64,000 nt of DNA from Crocinitomicaceae bacterium (GCA_021325675.1 JAJTCM010000008.1:107457-171456), one strand, 5' to 3'. Positions 8,144-17,355 are shown, numbered from the stretch's first letter. A program made the numbers and translations. The notes: a model not told the origin generated them from the letters alone.

Positions 8144-9949
8144 TTAGTTTTTTGTTTCTTTAAATTTGATCTTGATGGCTGTTCCGTTGTCATCGGATTT
8201 GTACGTAATCTCGCCATCGAGCTGCTCTGTGAGCGCCGTAACGATTTCCACGCCGAGGGTTTTGGATTCCAGGAAATTGAAATTCTCCTTCATGCCAATG
8301 CCGTTGTCTTTCACGTTCAGCACATAATACCCGTTTTCTGCATGGTTGATCTCAATTTTCAGCCTGCCTTCCGATTTATTGTCAAAGGCATACTTGAACG
8401 CGTTGGTTGCGAGCTCACAAATAATCAGTCCAAGCGGAACAACCGTATCGATATTCAGGACAATCCCGTTTGTTTTGAGCGAAATCCTGATCTTTTCGGA
8501 TTCCTCGTTGTACGAATTTCCGAGCTGCTTGATCAGATCGCCCAGGTATTCGTCCATTTCGATAGTAGCGAAAGAATTATCGAGGTACAGCTTCTGGTGG
8601 ATCAAAGCAATGGCCTGGATACGCTCTTTTCCTTCGAGAATGGCAATTTTCGCCTTTTCATCGTCAATGTTTTTCGTTTGAAGGCTCAGCAAGCTGGAAA
8701 TAATCTGCAGGTTGTTTTTCACCCGGTGGTGGATTTCTTTCAGCAGGAGCTCTTTTTCCTTCAGGGCTTCGTCAATGATCTTGTTTTTAAGACTGATCTC
8801 ATCGTTCTGTTCGGAAAGTGTTTTGTTCAGCCTTCCTTTTTCATTGAGCAGGAACCAGAAAACGAGGATCACCAGGATCAGGAAAACCCCGCAGAAAGCA
8901 AAGATAATCTTCAGCAATTCCTGGTATTTGCCTTCATCCTGCAGTTTGCGCTGGTCTTCCAGCTTGCGGTAAAGCATATCGATTTCCGCATTGATTTTGC
9001 TGCGGCGCGCTTCTTTGATCTCCGTGTCGATCTCGTAAGCCAGCTTGAGGTAATGATAGGCCGAATCGTTGTTATTGTGCTGGATATAAAACTCCTCCAG
9101 GCTCCAGTAGCAATTGAAAATATCGCGCACATCGGCCTTGTCTTTGTAGCTGAGAAAGGTATTGAAGTAATATTTGGCGCTGTCCTGGTTATCTTCAATA
9201 AAAAGATGGGCTTCGGCCAGGTTCAGCAGGGAATGTGCATAGCATTTGGTATAGTTGTTCTTTTCTGCAAATTCCCTCGTTTGATGAAAATACCGGAGTG
9301 ATTTCTCATATTCTTCCATCCAGTAGGACGTGATCCCACGGCTGATATTGGTTTCGAAATACTTGACATTGTAGCCTTCTTCCCGGAAGATTTTTCCCGC
9401 CTTTTCGAGGTGTGCCATCGCTTTTTTATAATCCGCGACATTGATGTAATATTTACCTAAGGAGTAATTGGTTTTGGCCTCCAGGAATTTAAAATTCTTT
9501 TTGCGGGCTTTTTCCATCACCCGGATAATCATGCGTTTTTGCTTTTCCGCATTTCCTTTCACACCCTCGTTGATTGCCCCGATATGCTCGAGCAATAATT
9601 TCTGGTATTCCGATGTTTCCTCATTTTTAAAGGAAAGCGCCTGGTAATAGGCCAGTTTCATGTGGACGTAATCCCCGGTAGAGCGATAGAGCTCGGCTTC
9701 CAGGTTCAGCACTTCAATATTTATGTTGGAGCTGCTGTTGCCTTCGATTTCTTTTTTGAGCTTCCAGATTTTCTGCTCAGCCGAATCCACATCAATAACG
9801 ATCAGCTCATGAAGCCGGGAAATTTGCAGCTGTCTCGTTTTGGAAATCCCGTCGTTTCGCTCCTCGTAGCGGATTTGCGCAAACAAATTCCCTCCTGCAA
9901 GCAAAAGCAGGAAGAGCAAATAAAACCGGGATAAAACGTTATGTTTCAT
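8144..9949 (-). CDS. TPR-containing HisKA_2 sensor histidine kinase
   Basis: The 601-residue protein has a signal peptide (residues 1-24), a periplasmic region of TPR-like helical repeats (~60-330), one membrane span (~345-370, [19 protein letters not shown]), a short coiled coil, a HisKA_2 phosphoacceptor domain ([18 protein letters not shown]) and a HATPase domain ([20 protein letters not shown]). HisKA_2 kinases usually signal to separate response regulators; none is adjacent. Its start directly abuts the paaG stop and its end is 6 bp from paaH, so it is embedded in a fatty-acyl/phenylacetyl-CoA gene set, which is unusual. Confidence 0.9.
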   Translation of the reverse strand: MKHNVLSRFYLLFLLLLAGGNLFAQIRYEERNDGISKTRQLQISRLHELIVIDVDSAEQKIWKLKKEIEGNSSSNINIEVLNLEAELYRSTGDYVHMKLAYYQALSFKNEETSEYQKLLLEHIGAINEGVKGNAEKQKRMIIRVMEKARKKNFKFLEAKTNYSLGKYYINVADYKKAMAHLEKAGKIFREEGYNVKYFETNISRGITSYWMEEYEKSLRYFHQTREFAEKNNYTKCYAHSLLNLAEAHLFIEDNQDSAKYYFNTFLSYKDKADVRDIFNCYWSLEEFYIQHNNNDSAYHYLKLAYEIDTEIKEARRSKINAEIDMLYRKLEDQRKLQDEGKYQELLKIIFAFCGVFLILVILVFWFLLNEKGRLNKTLSEQNDEISLKNKIIDEALKEKELLLKEIHHRVKNNLQIISSLLSLQTKNIDDEKAKIAILEGKERIQAIALIHQKLYLDNSFATIEMDEYLGDLIKQLGNSYNEESEKIRISLKTNGIVLNIDTVVPLGLIICELATNAFKYAFDNKSEGRLKIEINHAENGYYVLNVKDNGIGMKENFNFLESKTLGVEIVTALTEQLDGEITYKSDDNGTAIKIKFKETKN

Positions 9950-10723
9950 CTAATGTCCTTTAAATTCGGGTTTACGTTTTTCGAGAAAAGCCTGAACGCC
10001 TTCTTTGAAATCATGTGTTGTGCCTGCTTCGGTTTGCAATGCTTCTTCCAAAGCCAGCTGCTCGGTCAGGTTATGCTGAAAAGTACGGTTCACGGCGCGC
10101 TTGGTTAAACCGAGCCCTTTTGTTGGCATGGCCGCCACTGTTTCTGCAAAAAGCAGAACGGAAGCTTCAAAATCGTCGTCAGAAACCGCTTTGTAAATCA
10201 TGTTCATCGCTTCAGCTTCTTTCGCCGTTACTTTGTCACCGGTCATCATCAGCGCCAAAGCTTTCTGTGTACCGATCAAACGCGGCAGGAAATAAGTTCC
10301 CCCTGAATCCGGGATCAGCCCGATTTTCGAAAATGCCTGGATGAAGCTCGCGGATTCTTTGGCGATCGTGATATCACAAGCGAGGGCGATGTTTGCCCCT
10401 GCTCCGGCTGCTACGCCGTTTACTGCCGCAATAACCGGTTTTTCAATGTTCCGGATCAGCTCAATAATCGGGTTATAATGTTTTTTGACGATATCCTGCA
10501 AAGCCGGTCCGTTTGGGTCAACCGCCTCTGCGAGGTCCTGGCCGGCGCAAAAAGCCTTGCCTGTCCCGCTGATCACAATTGCCCTCACCTGGCTGTCCTT
10601 AGACGCAAAGATCAGCTCTTCCTGTAACAAAAGAGCCATTTTAGCGTTGAAAGAGTTAAAAACCTCCGGCCTGTTCAGATTGAGGTAGCAAACGCCCTTC
10701 TCGATTTTTTTTAGGATCTCCAT
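9950..10723 (-). CDS. paaG: enoyl-CoA hydratase/isomerase (PaaG-like)
   Basis: A 257-residue crotonase-fold enzyme. The strongest match by eye is to PaaG, the ring-1,2-epoxyphenylacetyl-CoA isomerase: AFCAGQDLAEAVDPNGPA, KPVIAAVNGVAAGAGA and AFSKIGLIPDSGGTYFLPR are characteristic, including the oxyanion-hole glycines and the catalytic Asp in PDSGG. The frame opens at a TTG at 10729, but the ATG at 10723 is the natural start. The rest of the phenylacetate pathway (paaABCDE, paaZ, paaK) is not in the window, so a generic enoyl-CoA hydratase role remains possible. Confidence 0.87.
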   Translation of the reverse strand: MEILKKIEKGVCYLNLNRPEVFNSFNAKMALLLQEELIFASKDSQVRAIVISGTGKAFCAGQDLAEAVDPNGPALQDIVKKHYNPIIELIRNIEKPVIAAVNGVAAGAGANIALACDITIAKESASFIQAFSKIGLIPDSGGTYFLPRLIGTQKALALMMTGDKVTAKEAEAMNMIYKAVSDDDFEASVLLFAETVAAMPTKGLGLTKRAVNRTFQHNLTEQLALEEALQTEAGTTHDFKEGVQAFLEKRKPEFKGH

Positions 10724-10760
10724 GTGCAAAATTTTATGCGAATATAGTAAATAGAATTTT

Positions 10761-10858
10761 AAAATTGAGAATGGAAAATGGAGAATTGTTTTGATCCTAA
10801 CTTGTTAATTTTGTGCTAAAAGCCCTCATTTTTCATTCTCCATTTTCAATTTTCAATT
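10761..10858. repeat. imperfect inverted repeat of GAAAATGGAGAAT
   Basis: GGAAAATGGAGAATT near 10772-10787 is mirrored by CATTCTCCATTTTC near 10834-10847, with AATTGA/TCAATT extensions. The arms could form a long A/T-rich hairpin between the divergent paaG and hydrolase genes. It may be a dispersed intergenic repeat; only one full copy is seen here. Confidence 0.5.
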
Positions 10859-10867
10859 CATAATGAC

Positions 10868-10875
10868 TATTTTTG
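10868..10875 (+). promoter_or_regulatory. -7 promoter element of the hydrolase gene
   Basis: TATTTTTG fits TAnnTTTG, 19 bp upstream of the ATG. Confidence 0.5.
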
Positions 10876-10894
10876 ACACCCAAATCGGATAACT

Positions 10895-11575
10895 ATGAGA
10901 ACATTAGCGCTTAGTTTGGTCCTGGTTTTTTCGAAAACAGCTTTCACGCAGCTTTCAGCGGTGTATGGCAAAGCGGATTACAATTTCTGGATCAATCTCC
11001 CGGCTGACAGCATCCTGGATTCCAAGCCCCCGGTACTGATTTTTTTACACGGCAAAAGCCTTTCGGGAACAGACCTGAACCGCGTTCGCAAATACGGTGT
11101 GATCCACGAAATGGACAAGGGACGCAAAATTCCCGCTATCGTTGTTGCACCACAGGTTGCAAGCGGTCATTGGGTACCTGAAAAAGTACTTTCCGTTTTG
11201 GATTACGTGCAAAAGAATTACAACACGGATTCGTCCCGCGTATACGTTTGCGGTATGAGCCTGGGCGGTTACGGCACGATGCATTTTGCGGGAAAATACC
11301 CGGAACGGATCACAGCAGCTGTAGCCTTATGCGGCGGCGGTAACGTGAAAGATGCCTGTAACCTGTCAACCATTCCTTTGTGGATCCAGCACGGAAACAA
11401 AGACGCTGCCGTTCCGATCTCCGAATCTGAAAAAATGGTGGACGCCATCAAGCAATTTGACGCTTCCAAGCTTTTGTATACCGTTCATCCCGGCGCCGAC
11501 CACGGTGACCTGGAGCGTGTTTTCCGCACAGATGAAATGTACGACTGGCTGTTTAAGCAGAGAAAGAAGATTTAA
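10895..11575 (+). CDS. exported alpha/beta-hydrolase (esterase type)
   Basis: The 226-residue protein has a signal-peptide-like N-terminus (MRTLALSLVLVFSKTAFTQ) and an alpha/beta-hydrolase fold. FLHGKSLSG supplies the oxyanion hole, S122 in CGMSLGGYG is the nucleophile, the Asp is probably in HGNKDAAVP, and the His is in HPGADHGD. The pattern resembles phospholipase/carboxylesterase and PHB-depolymerase-like esterases. It is a single gene with its own -7 box, convergent with the SpoIIE gene. Substrate unknown. Confidence 0.88.
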   Translation: MRTLALSLVLVFSKTAFTQLSAVYGKADYNFWINLPADSILDSKPPVLIFLHGKSLSGTDLNRVRKYGVIHEMDKGRKIPAIVVAPQVASGHWVPEKVLSVLDYVQKNYNTDSSRVYVCGMSLGGYGTMHFAGKYPERITAAVALCGGGNVKDACNLSTIPLWIQHGNKDAAVPISESEKMVDAIKQFDASKLLYTVHPGADHGDLERVFRTDEMYDWLFKQRKKI

Positions 11576-11591
11576 TTCGAATCTTCGAATT
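11574..11591. terminator. palindrome between convergent genes
   Basis: AATTCGAA-TC-TTCGAATT is a perfect 8-bp stem lying between the hydrolase stop (11575) and the SpoIIE stop (11596). It could act as a weak bidirectional terminator, though the stem is A/T-rich and the T run is short. Confidence 0.35.
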
Positions 11592-11595
11592 TTCC

Positions 11596-13578
11596 TTATA
11601 TCTTAATCCCGATAATACAAATATCATCCACCTGGTCAAGGCTGCCTTTCCATTGGTGGAACTCGTCTTCAAGGATCGTTTTTTGCTCAGCGGTATCGAG
11701 CTCAGCGATTGCTGAAAGCAGGGTTTTGAGCCTTCTCGACTTGAATTTTTTGCCGTTTACCGGGCTTGTGCCGCCGAACTGGTCAATATAACCGTCGGAA
11801 AAGAGGTAAATCACATCGTCTTTTTGCAGCTGGAACTCATGGAGACTGAAGGATTTCGAAAAGGAATAATTCCCGATGGGCTGCTTATCGCCTTTAAATT
11901 CGATCAATTCTTTGTTGCGGATAATGCACAGCGGGTTATTTGCCCCGGCCCAGGTGATTTTCATGCTTACCAGGTCCAGGCAGCAAAGCGAAATATCCAT
12001 GCCGTCTTTTACTTCTTCGCGCGATTTTTCGAATTCGTGAATGATGATTTCACGGGTTTTGTTCAGGATCTCATTCGGTTTGGTCAGGTTAAACTCGCGG
12101 ATGCAGCGGTTGAGCGCATTGTGGCAAACTACGGAAACCATTGCTCCGGGAACGCCATGGCCGGTGCAGTCTGCCACTGCGAACAAAATCTGTCCTCCCC
12201 GTTCTTCGAGCCAGTAAAAATCGCCGGCAACAATGTCTTTCGGCATGTAGAGAATGAATGACTGCTTAAACTTGGATTTGAAATAAGAATCAGGCGGCAA
12301 AATAGCTGTTTGGATGCGTTTGGCGTAGGAAATGGAGTCCAGGATCTCCCGGTTTTTATGCTCAACCTCCTTTTTCTGCATCTCGATGATCTGGTTCATC
12401 TTTTTCGTGCGCCGGTAAGATTTCACGACAAAAAAGACGAAAATCAGCATACCAAGGAAAAACACCAGCACAGAAATCAGGACGATACGCTGCCGTTTGT
12501 TCTTTTCGGATGCCACTTCCAGCTGCTTTTTATGCCTGGCGGCGGCCAGCTCTTCCTTGTTCTGGTATTCGTAATAGAATTGCTTGCGGAGCAGCTCCTC
12601 GCGGTTGGTTTGCTTCGTATACTGGTCAACGTAAGTGTTATACAGCTCGTAATAATACAAGGCGCTGTCAAGGTGTTTTTGCTCCTTGTGAATATTGTAA
12701 AGCGAACGCGAAGTTTCCTGCAGGTTGTATAACAAATCGTTTTTCTTCGCAATGGAATAGCCTTTTCGGGCAGCGAGCAGGGCTTCGGCGTATTTTTTCT
12801 CCCGGCGCAGCAGGTTCGAGATCCGGCAATAAGAATAGGAAACGCCGTGCGGGTTATCAATCTTCTCGTTGGTTTCCAGCGCCTGGCTGAAGTAATGCAT
12901 GGCATTCCCGTGGTCTTTCTTCTCAAAGTACAGATCCGCCAGGTTGAGCAGCGTATTCGCTTTGTTCAGCTGGTGATCGGGACTATTTGAAAACTTCAGG
13001 CTCAGCTCGAAATAACGCATCGCTTTGTCTTTTTCGCCCAAATCCGAATAGCACAATCCGATGTTGTTAAACGTTTCGGGGGCCGCAGCAGAGTCTTTGA
13101 ATATGGCGAAGCTTTTTTCGTAAAAACGGATGGCTTTTTTGTATTCTTTCAGCGAGCGGTAAATCGTTCCGATATTGTTTGTGGCGTGGCTTTCCGTCAG
13201 CTTAATCTTATATTTCCGGGCAATCTCGTAGCTTTCATGCAACATGATAAGCGATTCGTCGAGCCGGTTTTTTTCGCTGAGCGCCAGGCCTTTGTTGTTG
13301 AGCGCCCGTGCCAGGGAACTGGCATAAAACAGCTCTTCTTTTTTGCGGATATTTTTACGCGCTAGCTGCCGCCGGCAAATATCGATAACCTGGGTATTGA
13401 GCTGGATGTCTAAGGCGCTGTTTTGCAGGTAGATCTTATCATCCCAATCAAATAATAAACGGACCTTGACGGAATCTTCCGAAGCTTCTTTCACCTGCTG
13501 AGCAAAGGAATTCCCGCCGTCTTTCGCCAGGCAGAAAAACAGGGAGAGTGAAAAAAACAAGGTGAAAATCCCCTTCAT
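11596..13578 (-). CDS. TPR-SpoIIE protein phosphatase
   Basis: About 660 residues: signal peptide (MKGIFTLFFSLSLFFCLA), periplasmic TPR array, one membrane span (IVLISVLVFFLGMLIFVFFV), a coiled coil (KKEVEHKNREILDSISYAKRI, cut here to EHKNREILDSISYAKR), and a C-terminal SpoIIE/PP2C phosphatase domain. The phosphatase carries the metal-site motifs GDFYWLEE, VADCTGHGVPGAMVS and DGMDISLCCLD. Such phosphatases dephosphorylate anti-sigma-factor antagonists in partner-switching pathways. The frame extends to a TTG at 13596, but ATG 13578 begins the signal peptide and is preferred. An RsbW-like ATPase lies at 39421-39837. Confidence 0.9.
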   Translation of the reverse strand: MKGIFTLFFSLSLFFCLAKDGGNSFAQQVKEASEDSVKVRLLFDWDDKIYLQNSALDIQLNTQVIDICRRQLARKNIRKKEELFYASSLARALNNKGLALSEKNRLDESLIMLHESYEIARKYKIKLTESHATNNIGTIYRSLKEYKKAIRFYEKSFAIFKDSAAAPETFNNIGLCYSDLGEKDKAMRYFELSLKFSNSPDHQLNKANTLLNLADLYFEKKDHGNAMHYFSQALETNEKIDNPHGVSYSYCRISNLLRREKKYAEALLAARKGYSIAKKNDLLYNLQETSRSLYNIHKEQKHLDSALYYYELYNTYVDQYTKQTNREELLRKQFYYEYQNKEELAAARHKKQLEVASEKNKRQRIVLISVLVFFLGMLIFVFFVVKSYRRTKKMNQIIEMQKKEVEHKNREILDSISYAKRIQTAILPPDSYFKSKFKQSFILYMPKDIVAGDFYWLEERGGQILFAVADCTGHGVPGAMVSVVCHNALNRCIREFNLTKPNEILNKTREIIIHEFEKSREEVKDGMDISLCCLDLVSMKITWAGANNPLCIIRNKELIEFKGDKQPIGNYSFSKSFSLHEFQLQKDDVIYLFSDGYIDQFGGTSPVNGKKFKSRRLKTLLSAIAELDTAEQKTILEDEFHQWKGSLDQVDDICIIGIKI

Positions 13579-13608
13579 GACCTGTAAATATAGCAAAAAA
13601 TCCGCCGC

Positions 13609-14256
13609 TTAAAACGACAGGATGTAATTGCTTGTCTTTTCCTCGCCGATGGTCGTTGCCGGACCGTGACCGGGATAAACGATTGTTTCTGAGGGCAATG
13701 TAAACATGCGTTCGTGAATGGTTTTCTTCAGCGTTTCCATATCACCGCCCGGTAAATCCACGCGGCCAAAGCTGCCCTTGAAAAGGATATCACCGCCAAG
13801 GAGGATGTTATTTTCAGCATTGTAAAAAGCAATATGGCCGGGAGAATGACCGGGGCCAAAAATCACCTGAAAGCTGATGCCGCCAAAGCTGATTTCCTGG
13901 CCGTCTTCGAGAAAATGATCCGGCTGGGGCGAAAGCTCGTAACCTTCAAAACCATACAAGTGCGCATAATTCGGAACGGCATCCAATACCGTGAGCTCAT
14001 TTTTGTGCATGTAAAATTCTACCTGGTATTCGCGCTTAACAAAAGCATTCCCTAGCACGTGGTCGATGTGGCAATGTGTATTCAGAAGCGCCAGGACCTT
14101 CAGGCCGAGCTGCTCAATCGTTTCTTTCAAATGGTTTTTTTCTTCGGAAGTGTAACATCCCGGATCGATAATGACGCAGTTGTTTTGCTCATCCGAAACG
14201 ACATAGCTGTTTTCCTGGAAAGGATTGTAAGGTAAAGTATGTACGCGAAGCTTCAT
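13609..14256 (-). CDS. MBL-fold metallo-hydrolase (glyoxalase II-like)
   Basis: A 215-residue metallo-beta-lactamase-fold hydrolase with the zinc motif NTHCHIDHVLG (HxHxDH), a second metal His in GPGHSPGH, the bridging Asp in LLGGDILF and the last His in VYPGHGPAT. The single-domain size and the GPGHSPGHI motif match YcbL-type glyoxalase II-like thioesterases. It is cytosolic with no signal peptide. It lies 30 bp upstream of the SpoIIE start and may be co-transcribed. Confidence 0.92.
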   Translation of the reverse strand: MKLRVHTLPYNPFQENSYVVSDEQNNCVIIDPGCYTSEEKNHLKETIEQLGLKVLALLNTHCHIDHVLGNAFVKREYQVEFYMHKNELTVLDAVPNYAHLYGFEGYELSPQPDHFLEDGQEISFGGISFQVIFGPGHSPGHIAFYNAENNILLGGDILFKGSFGRVDLPGGDMETLKKTIHERMFTLPSETIVYPGHGPATTIGEEKTSNYILSF

Positions 14257-14389
14257 AAAGTAGTTTTAGGCTTCAAAAATACTGATTTTTTAGTTCCCTC
14301 AAGTATTCGCACATTAATGGACTTTGACCTGGTTTTCCTGGCCGCGAATAACAAAGGTTCACTAATTATTTTTCTCTGAGCATCTTTTA

Positions 14390-14686
14390 CTAGCGCCCTT
14401 CACGGATGCGCCTTTCGAGCGTTGAGCCATCCATCCCGCCGCTTTGTCGCCAGAGGATTTCGCCTTTTTTAAACAAAACGAAGGTTGGTACTCCGCGAAC
14501 TTTAAACTTTTCGGCAATGTCCGGGTTTTTATCTACGTCGATTTTCAAAATCCGTACGGCATTTCCCAGCTTATTTTTTACCTGGTCAAGAATCGGCATC
14601 ATCGTTTGACACGGCCCGCACCAGGTGGCGTAAAAGTCAACCAAAGTGGGCGTTTCGGAACTGATTATTTCTCTGAACTTACTCAT
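14390..14686 (-). CDS. trxA: thioredoxin
   Basis: A 98-residue thioredoxin with the redox motif WCGPC (C23, C26) and the cis-proline loop RGVPTFVLF. It reduces cytosolic disulfides. There is no signal peptide. The start overlaps the end of the DUF983 gene by 8 bp, so the two are translationally coupled. It is slightly shorter than housekeeping thioredoxin 1 (~105-110), so it may be a secondary thioredoxin. Confidence 0.93.
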   Translation of the reverse strand: MSKFREIISSETPTLVDFYATWCGPCQTMMPILDQVKNKLGNAVRILKIDVDKNPDIAEKFKVRGVPTFVLFKKGEILWRQSGGMDGSTLERRIREGR

Positions 14687-15062
14687 GTTTTTTGGCTTTT
14701 TCGGGATCGTAATGACTAAAAAAATTCATCCAGACCATGCGGCTGATACGAAAAGTTACCGGGGCAAGAATGAAAATCACCGCCACGATCATACCAATAT
14801 GGAACCAGGAGCTTTGATCGGGAAACAGCCAATAGCTCAGTACAAAAGTTGCTACTGAAGCGGCTACCGTAATCCCATAGCTGACATACATCGCGCCATA
14901 GAAAAACCCGTTCTCTATTTCGTACTTATGACCGCAATGCGGACAGTTCGTATGCATTTTCCCCAGTTTACGGAGATTGTAAGTGCGGCCTTCGAACACT
15001 TCGCCCTCCTGGCAAACCGGGCATTTCTCTTTGAAAATACTATACAGGCGTGTACCTTTCAT
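14679..15062 (-). CDS. DUF983 membrane protein
   Basis: A 127-residue protein with an N-terminal zinc-ribbon-like pair of CxxC motifs (CPVC and CPHC, the second in NCPHCGHKYE) and two membrane spans, followed by a cytoplasmic tail. This arrangement is DUF983. The cysteine pairs and overlap with a thioredoxin gene suggest metal or redox handling; no function has been proven for the family as far as I know. Confidence 0.9.
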   Translation of the reverse strand: MKGTRLYSIFKEKCPVCQEGEVFEGRTYNLRKLGKMHTNCPHCGHKYEIENGFFYGAMYVSYGITVAASVATFVLSYWLFPDQSSWFHIGMIVAVIFILAPVTFRISRMVWMNFFSHYDPEKAKKHE

Positions 15063-15226
15063 CCTGCAAAATTAGCAAAGTCCGGCGCATAAAAAGTATG
15101 ATTTTTCTCAGTTATTTTTTAAAATTTCACAGGAAACGGAACCAAAAAAGAAATTATTCTGCTTTTCGTTTGTGTAAGTGCTTCGTTTTTTGTAACTTAC
15201 TTAGGCAATTCCTAAAAAAATCAGTT

Positions 15227-15649
15227 ATGAAAACGGTAGATAAACTGAATAAATGGGCAAATGCCAAAACAAATCTTGCTTTTGACATCCTCAGGATCGC
15301 GCTTGGAGTGTTCTTTTTCATCAAAGGGATCCAGTTTGCCGATCAAACCGAAATGCTGCTTGATCTCATCCAGCCGAGAAACCCGAATGCCGTAGGCCTT
15401 TTAATTGTTCACTATGTTGCCATGGTGCACTTTGCGGGGGGCTTACTGATCGCTTTCGGCTTACTGACACGCCTTTCCTGCCTGCTGCAAATGCCGGTGG
15501 TAATCGGGGCGGTAATCGTCAACTTTGCTGTCGTGATGGATCCTTTAAACCTGGTCCAGGCTTTGCTTGCCTTGGGACTTACGAGCTTTTTCCTGGTATA
15601 CGGTTCCGGAAAACATTCCGTGGATTACGCCATGAAGCTGCATTTGTAA
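15227..15649 (+). CDS. DoxX-family membrane protein
   Basis: A 140-residue protein with four hydrophobic helices. The first is preceded by FDILRIALGVFFFIKGIQF, the DoxX start, and the second contains HFAGGLLIAFGLLTRLS. DoxX proteins are small inner-membrane proteins of uncertain function, some linked to redox or thiosulfate metabolism. The frame opens at 15050, but ATG 15227 is the only start that gives a normal DoxX N-terminus. Single gene, opposite to its neighbours. Confidence 0.88.
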   Translation: MKTVDKLNKWANAKTNLAFDILRIALGVFFFIKGIQFADQTEMLLDLIQPRNPNAVGLLIVHYVAMVHFAGGLLIAFGLLTRLSCLLQMPVVIGAVIVNFAVVMDPLNLVQALLALGLTSFFLVYGSGKHSVDYAMKLHL

Positions 15650-15700
15650 GAGCTTTTTAGCCGGGGCTTTGCCTGCCGTTTCCAATGGCCGGGCCTGAAA

Positions 15701-16051
15701 TTATTGGGGGTTTGCTTCCCGGACTTTCTTCGGAAGACTGGCGTAAATCAAGTCGTAAGAATGTGTTGTCAGCTCAAAGATCAACTCGTCATCAACATCA
15801 AAACCGAGATTGACGGTGTTCCAATGCGTTTTGCTCATGTGATATCCGGGGATGATAGCTTCGTAACGCTCACGCAATTCTACAGCGCGTTCCGGGTCAC
15901 ATTTGAGATTGATTCCTGTGAAGTCTTCCACATCGAACAAGGCGAACATTTTGCCGTATACTTTGAACACAAGTGTTTTCTCATCGAAAGGGAAGTGTTC
16001 GGTAACTCCGGGAAATTTCAGGCAAAAATTGCGAAAATCTTCTATGTTCAC
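15701..16051 (-). CDS. MmcQ/YjbR-family protein
   Basis: A 116-residue soluble protein of the MmcQ/YjbR family: FRNFCLKFPGVTEHFPFDEKT, then VFKVYGKMFALFD, then GYHMSKTHWNTVNLG. These small proteins have a CyaY-like, double-wing fold and are annotated as DNA-binding on structural grounds. Nothing in the context indicates a role. Confidence 0.88.
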   Translation of the reverse strand: MNIEDFRNFCLKFPGVTEHFPFDEKTLVFKVYGKMFALFDVEDFTGINLKCDPERAVELRERYEAIIPGYHMSKTHWNTVNLGFDVDDELIFELTTHSYDLIYASLPKKVREANPQ

Positions 16052-16127
16052 TTGAAAGGATAATGAATCGGGAGTGATAAATGTTGAATGGTTTCAGCAC
16101 TCAACATTCACCTCCCATCATTTAATA

Positions 16128-17231
16128 TTAGTGGATTGCCGGCGCAAAATCGTTTCTGCCCAGGTCTTTCAACATGCGTGTATGCTCTCTTAAAGCATCC
16201 AGGAACGTTTTCTGGGAGAAATACGGAAGATTGTATTCTTCTGTTGTTTCGCGTACAATTTTAGACAATTTGCGGTAGTGTACGTGGCAAATGTTCGGGA
16301 ACAAATGGTGCTCAATCTGGTAGTTCAAACCACCGACATACCAGGAAAAGATACGTGCTCCGGGAGCAAAGTTCGCCGTGTTGTACAGTTGGTTAACCGC
16401 CCAGTCAGCTTCGATGTTCCCGCTTTCATCCGGAACAGGATAGTTGGATGTAGGAACCACGTGAGCAGGCTGGAAAATCATTGCCAGCACAACACCTGCG
16501 ATGAAGTGCATCAACAGGAAACAAACCACGGTCAGCCACCATGACATTGGTGTGAACATAATCGGTAATACGAGGAATACGCTGAAATAAACGAGCTTGG
16601 TTACCGCGATTTCAACCATCAGTCTGAAGAAGGAGATGTTTTGCGTTTTCATCAGGTCCAAACGGTTATAACGGATTGCCTGGCGATAGTCTTTTACAGT
16701 ACACCACATCAAGGTCATAAGACCGTAGAAGAACCAAGCGTATACATGCTGGTACCTGTGCATTTTCAAACGTTCTTCGTGTGGAGAAAAACGCATTACT
16801 TTGCCCGGGTTAATATCTTCGTCCATACCGGTAACATTGGTATACGTGTGGTGAAGTACGTTGTGCTGGATTCTCCAGTTTACATCGCTTCCGCCCAACG
16901 TATTGAGCAAAAGGCCGAGCAAACGGTTAACCACATTGTTTTTGGAGTAAGCCCCATGGTTGGCGTCGTGCATAACAGACAAACCTACACCTGCCATTCC
17001 GAAGCCCATGATAACCCACATCAGGAAAATCAGCCAGGGATTTTCAAAAACGGATAGCATAAGGATGAACGGAACCGCGTAAAGGGAAACCATGAAAATA
17101 GTCTTGAGGACCATGTTCAGGTTAGCGAAACGGGATTTGTTATTTTCTTTGAAATACTCTCTTACACGTTGTTGGAGAGTTTTGTAAAAATCAGCATTGT
17201 GTGATTTTGAGAAGGTGATGTTCTTTAGCAT
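16128..17231 (-). CDS. membrane fatty acid desaturase (acyl-lipid/acyl-CoA)
   Basis: A 367-residue integral membrane di-iron desaturase. The three histidine boxes are present: HDANHG, HNVLHHTYTN and QIEHHLFP. The third box (QxxHH) is of the front-end desaturase type, but the cytochrome b5 domain found in eukaryotic enzymes is absent. Two pairs of hydrophobic segments lie between the boxes. It is likely to introduce double bonds into membrane acyl chains; regiospecificity cannot be read from the sequence. It has its own -7 box and stands alone. Confidence 0.93.
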   Translation of the reverse strand: MLKNITFSKSHNADFYKTLQQRVREYFKENNKSRFANLNMVLKTIFMVSLYAVPFILMLSVFENPWLIFLMWVIMGFGMAGVGLSVMHDANHGAYSKNNVVNRLLGLLLNTLGGSDVNWRIQHNVLHHTYTNVTGMDEDINPGKVMRFSPHEERLKMHRYQHVYAWFFYGLMTLMWCTVKDYRQAIRYNRLDLMKTQNISFFRLMVEIAVTKLVYFSVFLVLPIMFTPMSWWLTVVCFLLMHFIAGVVLAMIFQPAHVVPTSNYPVPDESGNIEADWAVNQLYNTANFAPGARIFSWYVGGLNYQIEHHLFPNICHVHYRKLSKIVRETTEEYNLPYFSQKTFLDALREHTRMLKDLGRNDFAPAIH

Positions 17232-17250
17232 GTTTTAATTTAAAGATATG

Positions 17251-17258
17251 CAAAGTTA
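17251..17258 (-). promoter_or_regulatory. -7 promoter element of the desaturase gene
   Basis: TAACTTTG on the minus strand fits TAnnTTTG, 19 bp upstream of the ATG. Confidence 0.5.
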
Positions 17259-17332
17259 AAAAATATTTATCAAAGAGTTTGTTAATTTAACACAAAAGCT
17301 TGCTTTCCTACTTTCAATAAGCAGAATATCCT

Positions 17333-17340
17333 TACTTTTG
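17333..17340 (+). promoter_or_regulatory. -7 promoter element of ispG, deciding its start
   Basis: TACTTTTG fits TAnnTTTG and overlaps an upstream in-frame ATG (17338). A start at 17338 would lie within the promoter, so translation should begin at ATG 17356. Confidence 0.55.
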
Positions 17341-17355
17341 TTAGCAAAAAAACGC

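Noticed and set aside
8342..9301. 319-codon plus-strand frame opposite the TPR kinase
   Set aside because: Antisense shadow of a well-supported kinase. The product has no recognisable domain.
13579..13596. Upstream TTG start for the SpoIIE phosphatase
   Set aside because: The ATG at 13578 begins a standard signal peptide; six extra residues would bury it.
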